Shown here: piece after piece, positions 56,600 through 64,000 of the stretch | Layout of the letters: the number at the start of each line of letters is the position of its first letter | Position numbering within the stretch: the stretch's first letter is position 1 | Assembly (NCBI GenBank): GCA_029215795.1 | Contig: JARDYH010000002.1 | Coordinates: 64,457,001-64,521,000, forward strand | DNA length: 64,000 nucleotides | Source: Anniella stebbinsi | Taxonomy: Eukaryota > Chordata > Lepidosauria > Squamata > Anniellidae | Reading direction: 5' to 3' | Made by a program: the position numbers and the translations under genes | The notes under the pieces: model-generated | What the model saw: the letters and a program-made list of their open reading frames with translations, nothing else | The model's database searches: none | Told to the model about the DNA's origin: nothing

Positions 56600-59500
56600 C
56601 ACTATTCATCTTTCCAAAATTGTAAATACTCTTTTGAAGGTATTTGCCCCTTCCCCGTTCTTAATACATATTCCAAAAATGGGCTCCATATATCTCCAAA
56701 ATCATTCTTACTGGACATTCCCCTCTTTATTTTCATTTTACACGTCAGCTTATCATTAAGTGCCATATCCCATATTTCTTTATACCATTCTTCTATAGTA
56801 TATATCCCTTGCCCTTTCCAATTTTTAGCAATCATTATTCTGATGGGAGCCAGGAGGTTGTTTATCAATTCTCTCTTGCTTATATTCTCATTTCCTTTAT
56901 CCCATATTGCTAGTAGAGCCAGCTTTGGGCTTAATTCCAGTTTACTTCCAATTATTTCACTTATTTCTTTAAACACCCTTTCCCAATTAATTTGTACATA
57001 TTCACAGCTCCACCACATATGAAAATAAGTTCCAACCTCCTGACATCCCCTCCAACAATTCTTGGACACTTTTTTATCTATCTGATGAAATCTTACCGGT
57101 GTTAAATACCATCTCCATACTGTCTTATAATAATTCTCCTTAATTCTAATCGACAACAGCTTTAACATTCTTGCATCCCATATCCTCCCCCAGTTATGTT
57201 CATTAATTTACTCCTTTACATCATCTTCCCAAATCTTTTTAATAATTTTAAGAGAGTCCTGATAATCATCCTCTATCAATATTTTGTATATCTTACTAGT
57301 CAAACCTTTTTTAATTTTAGTTCCTTCCTTGTTTCCTCTTGATTCGATTAAATCTTCAAACCTTGTATTATTTCTACATTTCTTATTTTTCATTTTCCAT
57401 TCCTGTGTCCATTTTTCCAATTGTAAACCTTTGAACCAAGCTATCTTTGTCCTTTTAATAACTCTCTAATTTGCTCCTTATCTATCATTCTTTCCATCCA
57501 ATTCCTTAACTTAATAATTTCCTGATCCTTCAGAATCCCTTCCAACTCTACTTTTAAATTCCTTGGGAAGTTTCCCACTACTACCACTGGGGCGAGTGGA
57601 GAGTCTCCTGGTATTAACTTTCCTTTAACTTTCTCCCAGATCTCTAGAATATTTTCCAGCAACGGGTTGTCCAGTCCCCTCAAATCTTTCTTTTGAATTT
57701 TAATTAAAAAAATGTTTGCAATTTAAAATCTAGTTCTCCTGTTTGTGTTTCTAACCATCCTAAATCTTCCTCCCCTAATATACTATTTATAACATATCTT
57801 AACTTATTAGCAATATAATAATTATTTATATTAGGAAGTCCCAAACCTCCTTTATTTTGTGTTTTATACCATAACCCTTTATTAATCCTAGCTCTCTTAT
57901 CTCCATTGCAATAAGCGTTAATCATATTTTGCCAGCTCTTTAACTCTACTTCTGATATTTTAATCGGAAGCATTCTAAACAAAAAATTAATCTTAGGTAA
58001 TATCTTCATTTTAATAACCGCTATTCTACCAAACCAAGAATGTTTTAATTTTCTATATGCCTCTAACTTTTCCCCTACTTGTTTTTTCAAACTCGCAAAA
58101 TTAATTTCCTCTAACCTATCTAAATCTTTTGCAATATTAACTCCTAAATAATGTACTATATTTTTAAGCCTAAGACCTAACTTAACTTTACCCTCCTCCA
58201 TCTCCTCCTTGTTATAATTAAATAGCATCATTTCTGACTTCCCCCAATTAACTTGTAAGCCGGTAATCTCCCCAAATTCTCTCAAATGCTTCTTAACCAA
58301 CTCCCCGCTCTCCAGGGGATCTTCTAATGTCAATAATGTATCATCCGCAAACATATTCATTTTAATCTTCTCCTTCCCTCCTATCCCCTTCAATCTTACA
58401 TCCTCCCTTATAACATTTGCCAAAATTTCTATCACTATCGCAAATAAGATCGGTGAAAGTGGACATCCTTGTCTAGTTCCTCGAGCTAGTGTAATCTGTT
58501 GTGTTAACCCATCATTAACCATTACTTCTGCTTTATTATTTTTATACAGCTGATCAAACACTCCCATAAATTTATCTCCAAACCCAAATGTTTTTAAAAT
58601 TGTTTTAAGTGCTGGCCATTCCACGCAATCAAAAGCTTTGAATATATCCAATGCTAACAAACCTGCTTTAACTTCCTTTTTTTAATAATGTTAATTATAT
58701 TTAAAACTCTTCCAATTAAATTAGGCATTTGCCTTCCTGAAATAAATCCACATTGGTCTTCTCTAATATATTTATATATAAATGTACCCATTCTTTTTGC
58801 CATTACTGTAGTAAAAAAAATTGAGTCTTGATTTATTAAAGATATTGGTCTGTAAGATGCTGGATTTGTCAAATCCTTTCCAGGCTTCGGGATTAATATA
58901 ATCAAGGAATGATCCCACGATGGCGGGGTCTTTCCTCCTTCTATTATACTGTTAAATAATTTTTTCAATCTTGGTATTAAAATTCCTCTGAAAGTCTTAT
59001 AATATTCCGGCCTCAAACCATCCATTCTCTGAGATTTCTCTCCTTTTAGTTTATCAATAATTCCTTCTATTTCTTTCTCAGTAACTAATCCTTCCATATA
59101 ATCCCTATCCTGCCCCTGTAATCTTATTTTCCAATTCCTCTCTACATATTCCAGTACCTTAACCTGTGGACCCATATCTGATGTATATAATTCTCTATAA
59201 AATTCCTGAAATATATTTAATTTATCCTTCATTAAATTACTACTTTTCCCTGTCTTATCTCTAATTGTCCCTATCATATTCTTAGCCTTTTTTGACTGAG
59301 TGGACCTGGCCAGCATCTTCGAATTTTTATTACTATATTCAAAAAAATCCCTCTTTAAATATAACAAATCCCTTTGGACTTGTTCTAACTCTTCTTTCTC
59401 TAATTCCTTTTTCTTAGCTTGAATTTGGGCAAATAGGCGTCTATCTTTTGTCTCTCTTAGCTTCCCCTCTAAATCCCTTACCTCCTTTTCAATCTTTTTA

Positions 59501-60247
59501 TTTTGTGCTTCCTGTTGTTTTCTTAAGGTACACATTTCCCTAATACAAATCCCTCTTACCACTGCCTTCATAGTGTCCCATATTATCCCTTGCGAGTTTG
59601 ACTCCGTTTCATTAATTTCCCATATTTCCTGCATTTCTTTTTTTATTTTCCCCACTATATTTTTATTATTTAATAACCTTGTATCCATTCTCCAACTCTT
59701 AGCTTGTCTATAATCCTTCTTCGTTTTAATATACATCGTCATTAATGCGTGATCGGTGACTTTAATTACCCCAATAGCACATTCTATAAGTTTAGACATC
59801 ATATTCTTTGACACAAAAATAAAATCAATCCTAGAATAACTCTTAAACCATGGTGAATAGAAGGTATATTTCCTTTCTTCCCCTTTTAATATCCTCCAAA
59901 CATCCATTAGTTCTTTTCCTTCCATTAATTTGCTTAACCCCATCTTCCCACCACTCGTAAGATCTCTTAATATATTATCCCTGTCTTTCCCTTTATCTAA
60001 TACCATATTAAAATCACCAGCCATCACAATGTTCTTTTTACCCACTTCTCCCACCGCATTAAAAACTTCATCGAAGAATTCCATTTGTTTCCCATTTGGA
60101 GCATATACATTGATCAATATATATTCCTCCTCCCCCACCATGCAAGAAATTATCAGAAATCTTCCCACTTCATCCTTCTTCACCCTTTGTATAGTAATGC
60201 CACATTTTTTTGAAATTATTATCGCTACACCCCTCGCTTTAGAAGAT
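56600..60247 (-). pseudogene. L1 ORF2 (endonuclease and reverse transcriptase), near full length but broken
   Basis: On the minus strand: endonuclease part with LINVYAPNGKQ, VMAGDFNMVL, YSRIDFIFVS and the TDHALM catalytic motif; a lysine- and glutamate-rich linker; then the reverse transcriptase with LIILIPKPGKD, GFISGRQMPN, LALDIFKAFDCVEW (motif A), RGTRQGCPLSPILFAI (motif B) and MFADDTLLTLED (catalytic box); and a C-terminal domain with CWRGCQEVGTYFHMWWSCEY. The frame is lost by a single-base deletion in an A run near 58,660, a frameshift at the A run near 57,700, another near 57,430, and a stop near 57,208. The N-terminal part of the endonuclease, including its first catalytic residues, is missing: codons start at SKARGVAIIISK. 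Confidence 0.9.
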
Positions 60248-60402
60248 AGAGACAGGAGAGTGAACATTCAGATTAGATCTTTTGAAGAGCAAGAGGGGGA
60301 GAACCCTAAGGTTTTAAGAGAAGTACCAAAAGATTATTTCATCGCTTCCTAACAAGAGCGAGAGAGCTCCGACTCACTCCATGTCCGCTAGGCCACTCCC
60401 CC
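60248..60402 (+). pseudogene. L1 ORF1 fragment, inverted relative to ORF2
   Basis: The plus-strand frame reads DRDRRVNIQIRSFEEQEGEN, then PKVLREVPKDYF, a stop, and in a nearby frame RAPTHSMSARPLP. This matches the RRxNIxIRGxxExxEGEN and ERAHR...RP pattern of L1 ORF1 proteins (RNA-binding chaperone). It sits between the ORF2 5' edge and the target duplication. Confidence 0.75.
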
Positions 60403-60459
60403 GAGTTAGGACTTTATCAGGTGCCATTGTGTGTACATGGTATTATCCAGTTCATAATT

Positions 60460-60595
60460 GATAATTTTGATTCATTATTGTTTTATTACTGCTTTTATCA
60501 TTGGTTTATTGCGTTTTGTGGTTTTAAAATTTTGTTTATCTCCTTGGGAGAGTTAATCCTAAAAGGTGGCTAATAAATCTTTTAAATAAGCAAAT
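60460..60595 (+). mobile_element. LINE (L2-like) 3' end
   Basis: AT-rich UTR with ttgtttatctccttgggaga and aaaggtggctaataaatct, the terminal pattern of an L2/CR1-type 3' end, followed by a short A-rich tail. Diverged. Confidence 0.5.
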
Positions 60596-61448
60596 GCCCA
60601 ATAAATGAATGGCCCGGCATTATTTTAAGGCCTTGTGGGTAAATAAAATGGTGGCTGTCACACAAAAAAGGGCTAATATAGCACAGTAAACACTGTAGCT
60701 TAATAACAGAAATTGAATAATTATCTGTCCACACTGTAAAACTCACTACAAATTGTTATATGTATATGTGTGTGTACATTTTATAAAGATAAAAGTGGTA
60801 AGTTACTTGAAAAATTGTTAACAAATTGAAGCTTGCAGCTTCAGACAGTATGCAGTAAAATGAAGCTTGCACATGCAATTTGTGTGTGTTGTGAACGACA
60901 ACACCTTACCTGATAAAAATAAATAATTTTGGTCTTCATTATACATATAATCTTTTTGATTAAAAAAAATCTCTATTGGGAATACTTTACTAATTAAATA
61001 TATCTTCATAAGCCATTAAACCTAGCCACTGAGAACATAAAAGTTTAAAAAATGCAAGAGATGAAGGCTATTAATTTGTATCTTTAAGGTTTTGCTTATA
61101 TATCCCAGGAAGACAATATTATAAATTAATAACAACTAAAGATAGAAATTAGGATGATAATTAGTGGTGATTTGTGCTTTTAAGGTCATTAAAATGGACT
61201 TTGTTAATAAATGTGTGAAATTTCATAGGCAAAACAAATTAACTAAATGTTAATTTAATGCTGCACTGATCTGGCTCAATCTAAAATTAATACCTATTGC
61301 TGTGAAAACCTGATTACTGGCTCCTGGTAATCCAGAAAATAAAAACCTTGTCATATAAATAGTGTCATTTTTTTAACGGTGCTAGCAACTTTGCTTTATA
61401 TTGGAATAAAATAAGATGGTACTGAATTATACCTTCAGGTGAATAGAA
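60596..61448. other. Unassigned AT-rich stretch
   Basis: No gene or recognised repeat. Confidence 0.4.
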
Positions 61449-61968
61449 GACCTTGGGGCTCATCTACACTGAAAGGTGTAGAGGGAGGGAGGGGAATCAT
61501 GAACTTACCTGCTTCCATGATCCTCCTCCAGCGTCTACACGCCCGTATGATATCCTGGGAGGAAAGAGGGATGTCGTGGGCGCCATTTTTTTTCTTAAAG
61601 AGGAGTCGGTTGCGCAATTGCACGTCAGCACCTGTAAGTAAAAAAAGAAAAGAAAAGTGACCCTTTGACTTGTTCCCCCCACTCACTCCCAAAGGGCAAG
61701 GACTGTCCCCATGCAGCTCCATGCCCATTTTAAGAGCCCCGCTACTTGCAGGGAGGAAGGGACGACATGAGAGCAGTGGCCACACTGCCCATGGTCCTCG
61801 GTATGGTCCCAGGACCATGGGAAAAACAGGATATCCCCGGTTCCAGTTATCCCAGGGTCATCTCTAGGTCGTCCCCAGTTGATCCCAGGATCCCCTGTGC
61901 ATCATATGGATGCACAGGGATGACCTAGAGGTGACCCTGGGATAAATGGCTGGTGTAGACATGGCCTT
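61449..61968. mobile_element. About 520-bp MITE, TCTACAC-terminus family, with internal hairpin
   Basis: Ends ttggggctcatctacactg and gtgtagacatggcct form inverted termini. Near the right end, ttatcccagggtcatctcta (61,848 on) pairs with tgacctagaggtgaccctgg (61,921 on), a stem of about 28 bp enclosing a second stem, cctgtgcatc/gatgcacagg. Short frames inside are not proteins. Confidence 0.65.
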
Positions 61969-63149
61969 GGTTTATGCTTTTTTTTTTTTTTTTTTTGTAA
62001 AGGAGAACATTGCATGGCTCTGATGTTGGGAGTTCTATGAAATGTTTTGTAACTTTCCAAATCACTGAAGTAAATATTATATTATAATCACTGAAAGGAA
62101 GTAAATATTTTAAGCATTTAGAATAAGAAAGCCTTGAGCTTTGTGTTGTTGGGAGGTATTTTTGTATTCCCGTGACCATTTTCGCTTTTGAACATTTTGG
62201 TGTTTCTGTATTCATTGTAATCCTATTCAAGCATTCAGTACCTCTGGGTACTGAACATGTACAAGGGCTACTGAGAATGTGCAGGCTAGCCTGCCGCCCC
62301 ATCCAAGGCCAACATGTATGTTGGTCAAGCCTCCTGACCAATCTGTTATTGGAATCAGTCTGGAGAAGACCTATCCATGTATGGATGTGCTGGCATTAGG
62401 ACTTCGTCTATGAGGACAGGAACCCTGGTCAATGCGGGGACACACAGCCCCCTTCAAACTGATGCCAACTGTTCTTTGTCTGGAGAAAGATGGCTGGTGT
62501 GTGCTGTGGTAAGTAGGAGGCAGGGCTAACCCATTCACTATTAATAGCTCCTTCACAGATACCAAATGCCTGCCTAGAGCTCTTGTTTGGCTGGAAAAGC
62601 CTGTTTGCTAGGCTAGCTGGTAATAACAGACCAAAGCCAAAAGGGATTCAGACTATTGCTAATCCAGTAGTAAAGTGGAGGTAATCTTATGCTCCATCTA
62701 ACTCAGTCAAACATTTCCCTTTCTTAGACCAGGGGAATACATGACATGAAAAAAACATGAAAAATATATTTCTCCTTCCATATACAGGGGTAGGAGAAAT
62801 CGGTAAGTGAAGTTGAGGCTTCCATAGTTCTGGAGGAAATGAAAGGGGTTCTCTGCGGTTTATCTGACAACTTTTAAAATGAAAAGCTGAATACCATACA
62901 CTGGCACCAAATGTGAAGCACGTTGGGAATACAGGCTGTCAACATCTCATAATGACTGTGGCTGGGAACATCTCGGTACTTTAGAGCCAGCCGGAGGCAG
63001 TTGTTTTTCCTTGCTCTTCTAGTGAAGCCACATTCGACAAAGCTGTGGGATTTGAAGGCTGAATGGTAAATGGTAGCATTTCATCTGTGGGGGAGTCATA
63101 TTCGCCAAGCCAAGTCTGTTTGCTTTTGAACCAAAGCTTTCTATAGCAA
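61969..63149. other. Unassigned stretch
   Basis: Poly-T at 61,979-61,996. A local duplication (atcactgaagtaaatatt / atcactgaaaggaagtaaat) near 62,062-62,112. No gene. Confidence 0.4.
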
Positions 63150-63571
63150 AGAATGGACAAAGGTGTCTTACACCAAGTCAGGTCACTGGTCCGTCTGGCT
63201 CATGACTGTTTGAACTGACTGGCAGTGGCTCTACAAAGTAATTAATTAATTAATTAATAATATATATTGCTTAACAGTAGATGCTGGTGGCTCTGATGTC
63301 AGTGGGATGGTAAATCTGCTCCAGGTTTCAATCAGAATCAGTTTGAACTCTAAAAGAGCTCCTTTATGGTTCTGACTGGCTCTGAGTGAAACTTGGAGTG
63401 GATTCATCACCCCGCTGGCATTGGAACCACCAGCCTCTACTGTGTCTTAATATTTTTTAAAAATCTCTATACTAATCCAGGCTTGTTTCCCAGCCCTTCC
63501 TGGAGATGCCAGCGATTGAACTTGGGATCTTCTGTTGGAACAGCCTTTGTTCTACCACTGAACTGCCGGCC
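63150..63571 (-). mobile_element. tRNA-derived SINE, antisense, split by a MITE
   Basis: The minus strand begins at 63,571 with a tRNA-like head (ggcagttcagtggtagaaca, then agatcccaagttcaatc as B box), continues with ctggcatctccaggaagggc, and after an interruption (about 63,236-63,470) resumes with agagccactgccagtcagtt and ctgacttggtgtaagacac. The order matches the squamate tRNA-SINE whose head also appears at 33,569. The interruption is an (ATTA)n run plus a foldback MITE. Confidence 0.7.
63274..63443. mobile_element. Foldback MITE, copy 2, inside a SINE
   Basis: Left end acagtagatgctggtggctc and right end gaaccaccagcctctactgt are inverted copies. Arms include ctctgatgtcagtggg / cccgctggcattgg and gaactctaaaagagct. 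Same element as 17,080-17,261. It is preceded by (ATTA)n at 63,240-63,260. Confidence 0.85.
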
Positions 63572-63794
63572 TTCTCCTACAGCCCTTCAATGCTTTAAGG
63601 AGCCTTTACCCTTCCAGGTTCAGGGGGAAAATACAAATAGCTACAGGATCTCTCTGTTCAGCTGTTCATGATGGTGTGACACAGATGGTGTTCTATGTTT
63701 TGTTATGTTTTAACACACAAATAGTAAAACTTATTATTATTGGGGTTCACGTGATGGTGTAAGATTAGTGGTAATTGTGCACTAAAAGTAATGT
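63572..63794. other. Unassigned stretch
   Basis: Nothing recognised. Confidence 0.4.
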
Positions 63795-63909
63795 GGGCTT
63801 GCCCAACCTTCCAGGTGTTTTCGACTTCAACTCCCATCAGCCTTGACCAGCATGGCTAATGATCAGGAATGATGGAATTGCAGTCCAAAGAATCAGGAGG
63901 GCTTGTTTA
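63795..63909. mobile_element. hAT-like MITE, cagcct-related
   Basis: gggcttgcccaaccttccag ... cttcaactcccatcagcctt ... gaatgatggaattgcagtcc ... caggagggcttg: a diverged copy of the 43,464 family with weakly matching ends. Confidence 0.6.
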
Positions 63910-64000
63910 AAATGAGCAATGAACTAAGTGGTGCCCTTTGGGCATAAGAATGTATTATTCATCTCGGACCACCTCTGGGAGAAACATCCCCAGTTTAAAG

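Larger units (their letters stand above)
56489..60402 (-). mobile_element. L1 insertion with 15-bp target duplication and 5' inversion
   Basis: gagttaggactttat occurs at 56,474-56,488 and 60,403-60,417, an exact 15-bp target duplication. The minus-strand 3' end is an A-rich tail at 56,489-56,515 (aataaaaaaataaaaaaaat on that strand). ORF2 runs 60,247 to about 56,590. The outer 155 bp (60,248-60,402) read as ORF1 on the plus strand, opposite to the rest. L1 5' inversion with deletion between the two segments (twin priming) explains the layout. Confidence 0.9.

Noticed and set aside
63460..63571. tRNA gene on the minus strand
   Set aside because: Same reason: a tRNA-like SINE head with mismatched stems.

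Overview
This window looks like intergenic DNA from a squamate reptile (lizard or snake). I find no host protein-coding gene, rRNA or functional tRNA. The organism call is an inference from the repeat mix: many L2-clade LINE pieces, CR1, vertebrate-type L1, a Dong/R4-like LINE tail, DIRS and Ty3/gypsy remnants, tRNA-, 5S- and MIR-like SINEs, and many short hAT-like inverted-repeat elements. Almost every long reading frame is a transposon remnant or chance.

Layout. 0-7 kb: a MITE with 32-bp inverted ends, a 5S-rRNA-like SINE, an antisense LINE tail, a 307-bp MITE, a decayed CR1 and a MIR-like SINE. 7-13 kb: several L2 pieces (the largest an antisense copy at 8.7-9.96 kb) and a 186-bp tandem repeat carrying CCCTAA motifs. 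13-28 kb: two opposite copies of one MITE, a 1.1-kb element with long inverted ends and a 15-bp target duplication, foldback MITEs, and a MITE interrupted by L2 plus Dong/R4-like sequence. 33-36 kb: a CpG-rich block, a tRNA-SINE head and a DIRS-like gag remnant split by L2. 39.5-41.3 kb: a GC-rich hAT-like element with five palindromic units. 42-47 kb: CR1, L2 and MITEs.

48.6-60.4 kb is the most informative part. An antisense L2 is split by an L1, and that L1 carries three further insertions, each datable from the repaired reading frame or target duplication. Next come a minus-strand Ty3/gypsy pol remnant, a MITE, and a second L1 with a 15-bp target duplication and an inverted ORF1 fragment at its 5' end. 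60.4-64 kb holds a LINE tail, a 0.5-kb MITE and a tRNA-SINE split by a foldback MITE.

No genes act together as a pathway here. The relations that matter are nesting order (relative age) and shared ends between elements (shared transposase or shared reverse transcription machinery). The best candidates for something not well described are the two hAT-like elements at 39,506-41,311 and 51,676-53,538, which share termini but have unrelated interiors, and the inverted-repeat element at 14,270-15,409.
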